Assembly (NCBI RefSeq): GCF_002706745.1
Contig: NZ_CP017702.1
Span: 248,001-312,000, forward strand
Length of the DNA: 64,000 nucleotides
From: Companilactobacillus farciminis KCTC 3681 = DSM 20184
GTDB lineage: Bacteria > Bacillota > Bacilli > Lactobacillales > Lactobacillaceae
Direction of reading: 5' to 3'
The notes under the pieces are model-generated. The model searched no databases. It was not told the origin of the DNA and worked only from the letters and a program-made list of their open reading frames with translations. Of the stretch, positions 25,303 to 33,288 are shown one piece after another; position 1 is the stretch's first letter, and every line of letters starts with the position of its first letter. A program made the position numbers and the translations under genes.

Positions 25303-25500
25303 ATGAGAAAAATTTCGGTTCCCAAAAGCATAAAAGCTGAAGATTTAGAATACGATGTTTTCCAAGGACGGTTTGGGGAATTGGTTTATTTAAAGAAAAT
25401 CGCTAATCCTTTTGAAGACGAGAAATTTCTTAGTACTCATGATCTTACACAAAAGGAAGCATTCAGTGGCCCACTAGTTGGGAAAGAAATTCTTGATTAA
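25303..25500 (+). CDS. Small protein of unknown function
   Basis: A 65-aa protein starting at ATG 25303, 9 bp after GGAGG; an upstream in-frame ATG at 25273 lies inside the preceding terminator. It is acidic and soluble, with SVPKSIKAEDLEYDVFQGRFGELVYLKK at the N-terminus. No family recognised. It lies between the b5-like gene and the WYL-regulator remnant. Confidence 0.6.
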   Translation: MRKISVPKSIKAEDLEYDVFQGRFGELVYLKKIANPFEDEKFLSTHDLTQKEAFSGPLVGKEILD

Positions 25501-25550
25501 ATTCATTTTTAAACAGTCATAATCAAGAGCTTTTAACATCAGCATAGCTA

Positions 25551-25583
25551 TTCGACATCATTTGGGATTAAATGATGTCGAAA
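25551..25583. other. Perfect hairpin without clear T tract
   Basis: TTCGACATCATTT and AAATGATGTCGAA are 13-bp perfect arms with a 7-base loop, just past the end of the WYL gene. No T run follows on either strand, so it may stabilise an mRNA end rather than terminate. Confidence 0.45.
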
Positions 25584-25586
25584 AAA

Positions 25587-26506
25587 TCAATATTGTGCGA
25601 TTATCCGTTTCAATTCAGCTAAATAGGCATCTTTGAGTTCTTGCGGATAGTTGATTTTGACGTTGTTTCCAAGAGTAATTAAATACTGGACCATGTAATC
25701 AAATTCTTCCTGATTGTAGCCACCATATAAATAGTAGACTTTGTTCACTTTTTTGAGATACATGTTGGGATAATTGTTCTTGTAAAACAGTTCCACACCA
25801 AGTTTGGTCAAAGTGCATTCGAATTTTATATCGTGGTAATTTTTTTCATAATCATTTTGGATTTTTTGCATTTGATCGTGGGTCAAAGTTTCTTGAGTAG
25901 AATTGAATTGGCAGTGGGTGATGTTATCGCAACGATAAGTCGCCCATTTTTTTGTACTAAAATTATAAATATTACAAAACCAGATTCCATGACGATAAAG
26001 TAAATCAAAAGCTTGAATGGTCTGTTCTTGCGATTGGTAAACGATATCGAGAGCTTTTCCTTCTAAAATTGAGTTGAGAATGGAATCTAAAAATTGTGGT
26101 GTCGAGATAGAAGGCGTCTTGTAATAGTGGACTGAGTTTTGTAACTTTGTGACTGCATCTTGTTGATATTTGGCAGAGTCGCCATTAACTTGTCATAAAT
26201 GTGTTTGTAAGACTTCGCAAATGGGGTGGCGGAAAGGGAAGTCAGAGCATTCAAGGCAAAGAAAATAGCGTTGATCTCTTCCAAGTTAAAAGTAATTGGA
26301 ATCAACAATTCCTTACTGATTAAATGGTAACCACCGTAGCGGCCATTTTCGGTGTAAAAACTTAGTCCCATTTGTTCTAAGTCAGATATATCTCGCAAAG
26401 CTGTTCGTTTAGAAATATGAAATTCTTCTACTAAATCAGTCACGTGGAAAATATTCTTATTGCTGAGAAAGATTAATTCTTGATTGAGTCGATTTGCTTT
26501 ATCCAT
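25587..26506 (-). pseudogene. HTH-WYL transcriptional regulator, frameshifted
   Basis: The first part, from ATG 26506 (GGAG 6 bp upstream), encodes a DeoR-type HTH (FHVTDLVEEFHISKRTALRDISDLE) and the start of the sensor region. The frame is lost near TLP at ~26165-26180. In the next frame the sequence continues uninterrupted (AKYQQDAVTKLQNSVHYY and onward) through a WYL-type domain to 25587. One missing base explains the break. The gene diverges from the AzoR-like gene at 26587, which it probably regulated. A second translation start inside the WYL half is possible but unsupported by a ribosome site. Confidence 0.82.
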
Positions 26507-26586
26507 CTTTTTCTCCAATAGTGCCATACTTTGTCATAATTGAATTGTAGTATTAATTTATCAATTAAGACAGGGGCAAATTAAGA

Positions 26587-27231
26587 ATGAAAACATTAAT
26601 TATTAACGCACAACCAGATTTTAGAAATAACAGTCACTATTCAATCAAACTTCAGAATTTATTTTTGAAAAAATTCAACGAGAACTTTCCTGATGAAACA
26701 GTCGATTTGATTAATTTATATGAAGAAAAAATCCCTCAGTTAACTACTTCAGAATTGTTAGGAATTTGGGAAAAACAAGCTAAGCACATCAGTTTAACTC
26801 CTGATCAAGAGCAAATCTACCAGATCAATCAAAAACTGATTAATCAATTTAAATCACATCATCGAATCGTTATCGTATCACCATTGCATAACTTTAACGT
26901 TACTTCGAAGATGAAAGACTATATCGACAATGTTTTGGTAGCTCACGAAACCTTCAAATATACACCAGCGGGTTCAGTTGGTTTGATGACTGACGATTAC
27001 AAAATGATGTTGTTGCAAGCAAGTGGTTCGATCTATACGAATAATGATCGTTATACGCCGCTAGAGTTTTCACGCATGTATTTGAACGGGATTTTTCGTG
27101 AATTGATGGGCTTTGATGACTTTTCAATCGTGAGAGTTCAAGGCTTGCAGACAGATGGTGTCAACATCGATGAAGCAATGGCTCAAGCGGTTAATGAGTT
27201 AGATGATAAGTTCACTAAATTTTATAATTAA
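26587..27231 (+). CDS. FMN-dependent NADH-azoreductase-like flavoprotein
   Basis: A 214-aa flavodoxin-fold oxidoreductase of the AzoR/NAD(P)H-quinone reductase group. The N-terminal strand and phosphate loop (NAQPDFRNNSHYS), SPLHNFNVTSKMKDYIDNV (residues ~98-116) and the LLQASG block are typical. It reduces quinones or azo compounds with FMN and NADH by family. It lies divergent from the broken WYL regulator and ends at a bidirectional terminator. If the regulator is truly inactive, this gene may be constitutive. Confidence 0.87.
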   Translation: MKTLIINAQPDFRNNSHYSIKLQNLFLKKFNENFPDETVDLINLYEEKIPQLTTSELLGIWEKQAKHISLTPDQEQIYQINQKLINQFKSHHRIVIVSPLHNFNVTSKMKDYIDNVLVAHETFKYTPAGSVGLMTDDYKMMLLQASGSIYTNNDRYTPLEFSRMYLNGIFRELMGFDDFSIVRVQGLQTDGVNIDEAMAQAVNELDDKFTKFYN

Positions 27232-27232
27232 A

Positions 27233-27275
27233 AAAATAAGCCCAGCTAGATTTAATTTCTAACTGAGCTTATTTA
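27233..27275. terminator. Bidirectional terminator
   Basis: AATAAGCCCAGCTAGA pairs with TCTAACTGAGCTTATT, allowing small mismatches. It lies between convergent genes. Confidence 0.8.
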
Positions 27276-27620
27276 CTATATTTTGAATACGCCATTGTCA
27301 AAAGGCAATTCAACGACAACATTGTCTGTTAAAGTGAATTCTTTAGTGTTTTCGAATTCTTTTTTGAAATCAGTTGCTTCGTCATTGCTGAAAATAGCTT
27401 TGATCTTGTCGACGATATCATCTTTATCCATTGAAGTGTGGAATTTATAAAAATCCAAAACCTTTTGAGTTGAGTTCATGGCAACAAAAGCGCTGCGACT
27501 GTTTTTGTTAGTGTATAAATAACAAACGTTGTCTAAATAACCAGTTTCTACTTTCTTATATAATTCCAAGTTATCCAAGCCGATATTTGATAATTTGACG
27601 AACTTAGTTTGTTTGTCCAT
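27276..27620 (-). CDS. Uncharacterised 114-aa protein
   Basis: A small soluble protein starting at ATG 27620, which has AGG 7 bp upstream; a longer frame begins at 27680 without a ribosome site. It is rich in Lys, Asp and Asn, with CYLYTNKNSRSAFVAMN in the middle. No family recognised. Monocistronic. Confidence 0.65.
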   Translation of the reverse strand: MDKQTKFVKLSNIGLDNLELYKKVETGYLDNVCYLYTNKNSRSAFVAMNSTQKVLDFYKFHTSMDKDDIVDKIKAIFSNDEATDFKKEFENTKEFTLTDNVVVELPFDNGVFKI

Positions 27621-27818
27621 TTTCGTACCTACGTTTCTTCTATTTATACTTAGTTTGAGTTGGAAAGGGCTGTTTGTCAATCTAATTAGAATGAGTACGT
27701 TTTCATTTAAAAATGCAAGCGATTTTTTGAAATTGTAATCAAACTGTAACTTATGAAAAAATTTTTAACGTGGTATATTTAATTTCGCTGATAAAAAAAT
27801 AGGAGTGTGGGAAAATAT

Positions 27819-28328
27819 ATGCCACGTAATTTAAAAGAAGAAGTTGTATTCACAGCCATTATGGCCGGATTGATGGTGTTAGTAATGACAGGTTACAACG
27901 TCGCAATGGCACAGGGATTAAGTAGTGGACTAGTTATGGAAATCTTAAAGGGTTATCCACTAGGTTTGATCGTTGCGATTATCTTAGATTTATTGATTGT
28001 TGGACCAATTGCTAAAGGATTGGCTTTCAAATACATTATTAATGATTATATGAAGAAAAATACCGTTTTGATCGGTATTACAATCTCAGTTATGATGGTT
28101 CTTGGAATGGTAACATTCATGTCATTCTTCGGAATCGCTGTTGAAGGAAAGCTAGCTCAAGGACACATCTTGGCTACTTATGGTCATACTTGGATCTTTA
28201 ACTTGATTGTTGCTCTACCATTGCAATTGATCATCGTTGGACCTATTGCTCGTGGAGTTTTGGGTAAGATGCAAAGTGCTGCTGCTAAGAAAGCTGAAGC
28301 AGAAGAAATCGTTGAAGAAGAAGTTTAA
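27819..28328 (+). CDS. DUF2798 membrane protein
   Basis: A ~169-aa integral membrane protein with four predicted helices in two similar halves. Each half has the family pattern of a helix ending in MxxYN or MSFFG and a second helix containing L-x-x-x-x-V-G-P-I-A. This matches DUF2798. ATG 27819 (MPRNLKEE, the usual family start) is preferred; GTG 27807 abuts the AGGAG. Function unknown. It carries its own terminator. Confidence 0.85.
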   Translation: MPRNLKEEVVFTAIMAGLMVLVMTGYNVAMAQGLSSGLVMEILKGYPLGLIVAIILDLLIVGPIAKGLAFKYIINDYMKKNTVLIGITISVMMVLGMVTFMSFFGIAVEGKLAQGHILATYGHTWIFNLIVALPLQLIIVGPIARGVLGKMQSAAAKKAEAEEIVEEEV

Positions 28329-28337
28329 TCTAAAATT

Positions 28338-28364
28338 AGGACGCTGAATAAGCGTTCTTTTTTA
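28338..28364 (+). terminator. Terminator of the DUF2798 gene
   Basis: AGGACGCT and AGCGTTCT with a T run; it overlaps the end of the convergent small gene. Confidence 0.85.
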
Positions 28365-28571
28365 TTTTCTAGTACGAATTAAATGATAGTAAATATAATT
28401 AAAAACGGTAACGAGTAAAGTGCTGACTAAAAGATAACCAAAAGAGTCTTGATGGATGGAAATGCTCAAATTAAAATTATTAGGACTGTGTTCAATCGAC
28501 GTATTTTTAATTATGAATGCAACGACTAACGCCCATAGTGCCATGGTTAAAAGAGAAGTGAATTTACGCAT
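28362..28571 (-). CDS. Small two-helix membrane protein
   Basis: A 69-aa protein with membrane segments at ~6-22 and ~44-62. AAAGGAG lies 7 bp before the ATG. No family recognised. Convergent with the DUF2798 gene. Confidence 0.6.
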   Translation of the reverse strand: MRKFTSLLTMALWALVVAFIIKNTSIEHSPNNFNLSISIHQDSFGYLLVSTLLVTVFNYIYYHLIRTRK

Positions 28572-28678
28572 ACTATCGCTCCTTTAATAGAAATATTTAT
28601 AATTTAAGTATATAGGGATGTTTTGAATAAAACTAGCATACAAAAGAATTATCGCTGTTTATTTGCCAACGTGAAGTA

Positions 28679-28716
28679 AACCCCTTAGTTTGTTTTCTGT
28701 CCAAACTAAGGGGTTC
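28679..28716 (-). terminator. Terminator-like hairpin after the nitroreductase gene
   Basis: AACCCCTTAGTTTG and CAAACTAAGGGGTT pair perfectly, 18 bp past the stop; the T tract is short. Confidence 0.65.
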
Positions 28717-28733
28717 ATTTCAACTCACTTTTT

Positions 28734-29192
28734 CTATTTAACGATATTAGTTTTAATTCTATCCATCGATATTTCACGTGGAACAAATTTTTCAGAAGTT
28801 TGACCAACGGTTAAAGCAAAGACTGCTTTGAAACCATCAGGCAAAACATCACTAGGAATTGAGCCAACGCTCGCCATATTGTAATTGGCACCCAATCCTT
28901 GGTCTTCAGCGGCTAATTCCATGTTGTGAACAATGGCACCGGCAGAAATATCTTCCATAGTATCGGGATTCTTGGCTGAAACGACGATAACAGTTGGAGC
29001 ATCGTAAATTCCGCTCATTTTGTTAAGGACCTCAGGTTTTTGAATAACTGTTAAGCGATAATTGTCATATTCACCCATACCAACAGGTCCAGCGTTACCA
29101 GCTAGTAAAATTTTGTGGAGTTGTTCGTCAGTAATTTGACCGTTATATTGGCGAACAGCTTTACGAGAACTAATCATTTTTTCAGTTTCCAT
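28734..29192 (-). CDS. Short nitroreductase-family protein
   Basis: A 152-aa nitroreductase-superfamily flavoprotein, shorter than the usual ~200 aa. SSRKAVRQYNG is the FMN-phosphate site, AGNAGPVGMGEYDNYRL the second FMN loop, and NMELAAEDQGLGANY the family helix. It probably uses FMN and NAD(P)H on small organic acceptors. GAGG precedes the ATG. It diverges from the GNAT gene at 29275. Confidence 0.82.
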   Translation of the reverse strand: METEKMISSRKAVRQYNGQITDEQLHKILLAGNAGPVGMGEYDNYRLTVIQKPEVLNKMSGIYDAPTVIVVSAKNPDTMEDISAGAIVHNMELAAEDQGLGANYNMASVGSIPSDVLPDGFKAVFALTVGQTSEKFVPREISMDRIKTNIVK

Positions 29193-29274
29193 AACATCAA
29201 CACTCCTCTTTTAACTCTATGATTATGATAGTATAAATTAATCAAAATATTAATCATTTAAATTGAGGTCACAC

Positions 29275-29760
29275 ATGGAAATTACTAAAGTAACATTAAA
29301 AGACTTACCAGAAATCGTTAGAATAGAGAATTTAGGTTTCACACCCGAAGAAGCGGGAACGAAAGAACAGTACCAAGATCGAATCGAAAAATTACAGGAT
29401 ACTTTTTTAGTAGCTCGTATCGATGAACAAATAGCAGGTTTTGTAGTAGGACCGGCTGTCAAAGAAAAATTCGTGGAAGACTGGATGTACGAGAACACGC
29501 CCAAGAATTTACCGACCGGTGGCAATCAAATTATCTTTACCATCGCCGTTGATCCCAAATTTAGAGGACACAGTATTGGGAGTAAGTTGTTGAAGGCAAT
29601 GGAAGATAACGCTAAAAAAGCTCAACGAGAAAGTATCTCTCTAACTAGTTTGGAAAAGAATCTACCATTTTATTTGAAGAATGGTTTTAAGAATCTCGGA
29701 GTAGCTGATTCAGAACATGCCGGTGAGACTTGGTATAACTTGGTTAAAGTAGTCGATTAG
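29275..29760 (+). CDS. GNAT-family N-acetyltransferase
   Basis: A ~161-aa GNAT protein. The core acetyl-CoA motif is IAVDPKFRGHSIGSKLLKAMED (residues ~85-106, R-G-x-x-I-G-S), with NLPFYLKNGFKNLGV as the C-terminal signature. ATG 29275 is placed 6 bp after GAGG; upstream GTG 29263 lies before that site. The acceptor is unknown. It is the last gene before the repeat region around pepN. Confidence 0.87.
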   Translation: MEITKVTLKDLPEIVRIENLGFTPEEAGTKEQYQDRIEKLQDTFLVARIDEQIAGFVVGPAVKEKFVEDWMYENTPKNLPTGGNQIIFTIAVDPKFRGHSIGSKLLKAMEDNAKKAQRESISLTSLEKNLPFYLKNGFKNLGVADSEHAGETWYNLVKVVD

Positions 29761-29810
29761 AATAGATATATTTTTTGAAACATATGAGTCAAATTTAGAA
29801 ACAGTTTATC

Positions 29811-29982
29811 TAGTCGGGAGCGAGAGTCCTGGAAAATGCTCAGCCGTGAAATTTTTACTTAGCGATTTATCGTTTATGTAAAAGCCCCATCTTGAAGACT
29901 TTGCCCGTACTTGGTCTTAGCAAAGGCTCCAAGTGGTGGCCACAGCGTTCCAGCGTTTTCCAGGGCCGAACGGACGACGGCA
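29811..29982 (+). repeat. Structured 172-bp repeat, copy A
   Basis: Begins TAGTCGGGAGC and ends CGGACGACGGCA. It is ~90% identical to copy B and shares the ends, several internal blocks (GCTCAGCCG, GCGTTCCAGC) and the folding plan with copy C. P1 joins GTCCTGGAAAATGCT to AGCGTTTTCCAGGGC, 15 bp unbroken apart from G-T pairs. P2 is the hairpin TTTACTTAGCGAT/ATCGTTTATGTAAA. P3 joins CTTG..CTTTGC to GCAAAG..CAAG. The rest of this 328-bp gap holds only the pepN promoter. Confidence 0.85.
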
Positions 29983-30019
29983 GCGTAATACTATTTTGAT
30001 TCAAATCATTTCAAATATG

Positions 30020-30049
30020 TTGAAACTCATCTAAACTAAAGATTATAAT
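30020..30049 (+). promoter_or_regulatory. pepN promoter
   Basis: TTGAAA (30020-30025) and TATAAT (30044-30049) are 18 bp apart, 40 bp before the pepN ATG and downstream of repeat copy A. Confidence 0.75.
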
Positions 30050-30088
30050 TAATTAGAAGTGTATTAAAAAAAGATTAAAGGGGAACTT

Positions 30089-32620
30089 ATGACTGAAATA
30101 ACACGTTTTTATGATAAATTTCAACCTAGCCGCTATGATGTCTTTATCGATATCAACCGTGGTACAAAACAATTTTCTGGTAAGACTGTTATTGATGGTG
30201 AAGCTAAAGTGCCATCAATTTCTATCCACCAAAAGTATTTGAATATTGAATCTGTTCAAGCTGATGGTAAAGATGTTCCATTCACTACTGACGATAACAA
30301 TGATGCAATCAATATCGATTTACCACAAGCTGGTGAAACAACTTTAACTATCACATACAATGCCAAGCTTACTGATTCAATGATGGGTATCTATCCTTCA
30401 TATTACGAAGTAAATGGCGAAAAGAAACAAATTATCGGTACACAATTTGAAACTACTTTTGCTCGTCAAGCTTTCCCATGTGTCGATGAACCTGAAGCCA
30501 AAGCTAAATTTGACATGGCTATCAAGTTCGATGAAAAACCTGGCGAAACAATTTTAGCTAACATGCCTGAAATCAGAACTGAAAATGGCATTCACTACTT
30601 CGATACAATGGTTAAGATGTCAACTTACTTGATTGCCTTTGCCTTTGGTGATCTTCAAAGTAAAGTTACGACAACTAAGAGTGGCGTTGAAGTCGGCGTT
30701 TTCGCAACTAAAGCTCACAAAGCTAACGAATTAGATTTTGCCTTAAGTATTGCTAAACGTGCCATCGAATTTTACGAAGACTTTTATCAAACACCTTATC
30801 CACTTCCACATTCATGGCAATTGGCACTTCCTGATTTCTCTGCCGGTGCAATGGAGAACTGGGGACTAGTAACTTATCGTGAAGCTTACTTGATGGTTGA
30901 TCCTGACAATACTTCACTTGATACTAAGCAATTAGTCGCTACTGTTATTACCCACGAACTAGCTCACCAATGGTTCGGTGACTTGGTAACTATGAAGTGG
31001 TGGGATGACTTATGGTTAAACGAAAGTTTTGCCAACATGATGGAATACGTTGCTGTTGACGCTATCGAACCTGATTGGAATGTCTGGGAATTATTCCAAA
31101 CATCTGATGTTCCAGCTGCTTTACAACGTGATGCGACTGACGGTGTTCAATCAGTTCACGTTCAAGTCAACAATCCAGCTGAAATCGACGCTTTATTTGA
31201 CTCAGCTATCGTTTATGCCAAAGGTGCTCGTATGCTAGTTATGGTACGTTCATTGTTAGGTGACGATAACTTACGCGCTGGTTTGAAGAAGTACTTTGAA
31301 GCTCACAAGTACGGTAACGCTCAAGGGGATGACCTTTGGAATGCTTTAGGCGATGCTTCTGGAATCGATGTTGGTAAGATTATGCACTCATGGCTCCAAC
31401 AACCAGGTTATCCAGTAGTTTCAGCTAGTGTCGTTGACGGTAAAATTCAATTGTCACAACAACAATTCTTTATCGGTGCTGGTAAAGATGAAGGCCGTCT
31501 ATGGCAAATTCCTTTGAACAGTAACTACGGTGCTGCTCCTAAGATTATGGCTGACCAAACAATCACAATTGGCGACTACGAAACATTGCATAAAGATGCC
31601 GGTGTGCCATTCCGTCTAAATGTCGGTAACAATTCTCACTTCATCGTTAAATATGATGAAACTCTCTTGAATGATATTTTGGCAAACATTGACTCAATCG
31701 ATGCCATTTCACAACTCGGTATCATTCAAGACCTACAATTATTAGCCGATGCACATCAAATTTCTTACGCTTCAATCGTGCCATTGTTGACAAAAGTTTC
31801 TGACAGTAAGTCAAATGTTGTTAACGCTGCTTTGTATCGTACAGCCAACAATTTGAAGAAATTCGTCACACCAGGTTCAGAAGCCGAAGAAAACTTGAAG
31901 GCGTTCTTCAACAAATTGAGTGCTAACCAAGTTGCTCGTTTAGGTTGGGAACCAAAAGAAGACGAATCAAATGATGATCAATTGACTCGTCCTTACGTTC
32001 TCAATGCCGCTTTGTACGCTAAGAACAAAGATGCTGTAGCTCAAGCTCACGAGATTTTTACTAATAATAAAGATAACTTAGGTGCATTATCAGCTGATAT
32101 TCGTTTGTTAGTTTTGAGAAATGAAGTTAAGAATTACGGTAGTGCAGAACTATTCGACAATTTGTTGAATGATTACGTTAAATCAAGTGACCCTAGTTAC
32201 AAAGCTGACTTGGCAGTAGCTATCACAAGTACACCAGATGCTAACTTGATTCAAAAACTCGTTAAACAATTTGAAAATGCTGATGTCATCAAGCCACAAG
32301 ACTTACGTGCATGGTATCGTGGAACTTTGGCTAACGAATACGCTCAACAAGATGCTTGGGACTGGATCAGAAATGACTGGAACTGGCTAGAAAAGACTGT
32401 TGGTGGAGACATGGAATTCTCAACTTACATCACCGTTACTTCAATGATTTTCCATACACCAGAACGTTTGGCTGAATTTAAAGCCTTCTTCGAACCAAAG
32501 GTTAATACACCAGGTTTGACACGTGAAATCAAGATGGATATTAAGATTGTTGAAACTAAGGTTCAATTAGTTGAAAGCGAAAAGGATGCCGTTAATAAGG
32601 CAGTTGCTGAAAATAAATAA
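30089..32620 (+). CDS. pepN: Aminopeptidase N
   Basis: An 843-aa cytoplasmic M1-family zinc aminopeptidase, the usual length for lactobacilli. It removes N-terminal residues, preferring basic and hydrophobic ones, from peptides taken up during growth on protein. GAMEN (253-257) is the exopeptidase motif. HELAH (289-293) with Glu312 is the HExxH-x18-E zinc site. The large helical C-terminal half is typical. There is no signal peptide. AAAGGGG precedes the ATG. The gene is monocistronic and lies between two inverted copies of the structured repeat; copy B would be transcribed, in antisense sense, in its 3' untranslated region. Confidence 0.97.
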   Translation: MTEITRFYDKFQPSRYDVFIDINRGTKQFSGKTVIDGEAKVPSISIHQKYLNIESVQADGKDVPFTTDDNNDAINIDLPQAGETTLTITYNAKLTDSMMGIYPSYYEVNGEKKQIIGTQFETTFARQAFPCVDEPEAKAKFDMAIKFDEKPGETILANMPEIRTENGIHYFDTMVKMSTYLIAFAFGDLQSKVTTTKSGVEVGVFATKAHKANELDFALSIAKRAIEFYEDFYQTPYPLPHSWQLALPDFSAGAMENWGLVTYREAYLMVDPDNTSLDTKQLVATVITHELAHQWFGDLVTMKWWDDLWLNESFANMMEYVAVDAIEPDWNVWELFQTSDVPAALQRDATDGVQSVHVQVNNPAEIDALFDSAIVYAKGARMLVMVRSLLGDDNLRAGLKKYFEAHKYGNAQGDDLWNALGDASGIDVGKIMHSWLQQPGYPVVSASVVDGKIQLSQQQFFIGAGKDEGRLWQIPLNSNYGAAPKIMADQTITIGDYETLHKDAGVPFRLNVGNNSHFIVKYDETLLNDILANIDSIDAISQLGIIQDLQLLADAHQISYASIVPLLTKVSDSKSNVVNAALYRTANNLKKFVTPGSEAEENLKAFFNKLSANQVARLGWEPKEDESNDDQLTRPYVLNAALYAKNKDAVAQAHEIFTNNKDNLGALSADIRLLVLRNEVKNYGSAELFDNLLNDYVKSSDPSYKADLAVAITSTPDANLIQKLVKQFENADVIKPQDLRAWYRGTLANEYAQQDAWDWIRNDWNWLEKTVGGDMEFSTYITVTSMIFHTPERLAEFKAFFEPKVNTPGLTREIKMDIKIVETKVQLVESEKDAVNKAVAENK

Positions 32621-32636
32621 TCTTTTTAAGATTAAG

Positions 32637-32806
32637 CTGCCGTTGTCCGTTCGGCCCTGAAAAATGCTGGAACGCGGTGGCCACAACTTGGAGCCTTTGC
32701 TAAGCCCAGGTTCGGGCAAAGTCTTCAAGATTGGGCTTCCACTAAGCGATAAATCGCTAAGTGGGATTTCACGGCTGAGCATTTTCCAGTACCTCGCTCC
32801 CGACTA
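32637..32806 (-). repeat. Structured repeat, copy B
   Basis: 170 bp, inverted relative to copy A and ~90% identical to it. P1 (GGAAAATGCT with AGCATTTTTC), P2 (CCCACTTAGCGAT with ATCGCTTAGTGG) and P3 (CTTTGC with GCAAAG) are all kept. The T-A-rich base of P2 in copy A is changed on both sides to C/G here. It starts 16 bp after the pepN stop. Confidence 0.85.
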
Positions 32807-32850
32807 GATAGTGATTTCTATCTTTATATAAATTACTTCAGAAAATTAAT

Positions 32851-32908
32851 AGAAGATATTATTAGAATTGCAGTGTAGTGCTGTGGTTTTAGTAATATCT
32901 TCTTTTTT
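32851..32908 (+). terminator. Probable pepN terminator
   Basis: AGAAGATATTATTA and TAGTAATATCTTCT enclose ~25 bases and are followed by a T run, 230 bp beyond the pepN stop. If it is the real end, the pepN message contains repeat copy B. Confidence 0.7.
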
Positions 32909-32982
32909 TATGATGCTACAAAGAAATAGAGTGGTTGTTTAGAAAGTATGTGTCTAATTCTATTAAAGTAGAAATTGAAATT

Positions 32983-33151
32983 TAGTCGGGAGCAAAAGCC
33001 CTGTGATGGCTCAGCCGCCAGATTCTTGTTAGTGCTTTAGCACTTACAAGAAGGCCTAGTTTTGAGATTTTGCGTCTTTGGGACCATGCAAAAGCTCAAA
33101 ATAGTGCCGGCAGCGTTCCAGCCAATCACAGGGCTTTTGCGGACGACGGCA
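32983..33151 (+). repeat. Structured repeat, copy C (diverged)
   Basis: 169 bp with the same ends (TAGTCGGGAGC, GCGGACGACGGCA) but much changed between them. P1 is now AAAAGCCCTGTGATGGCT with AGCCAATCACAGGGCTTTT (one bulge). P2 is TTCTTGT..AGTGC/GCACT..ACAAGAA. P3 is TTTTGAG..TTTTGC/GCAAAA..CTCAAAA. The helices lie in the same order as in copies A and B with different base pairs. No reading frame of note is inside. Confidence 0.82.
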
Positions 33152-33194
33152 TATTTATTCCCTCTCTTTAAAATTAAACCGTATTTAAAATTCA

Positions 33195-33211
33195 AGTTAA
33201 GCAAACCTAAT
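33195..33211. promoter_or_regulatory. Candidate DtxR/MntR-type box
   Basis: GTTAAGCAAACCTAAT has the dyad TTA(A/G)G-N4-C(C/T)TAA and resembles DtxR-family metal-repressor sites. It lies ~80 bp upstream of the metal ABC transporter, where a manganese repressor would be expected. Confidence 0.45.
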
Positions 33212-33288
33212 AATTTTCTTGAAACGCCATAAGGTATATGTTACTCTTTGGATAGAGCGGGTAATCCGCCTAAGAATGGAGGCTCTTT

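Noticed and set aside
32567..32782. 71-codon frame on the minus strand at the pepN 3' end
   Set aside because: It runs through repeat copy B and the pepN coding end, with no ribosome site or recognisable product.
29811..33151. The repeats near pepN as insertion sequences
   Set aside because: No transposase frame, no clear target duplications and only ~170 bp each; a structured repeat or MITE-like element fits better.
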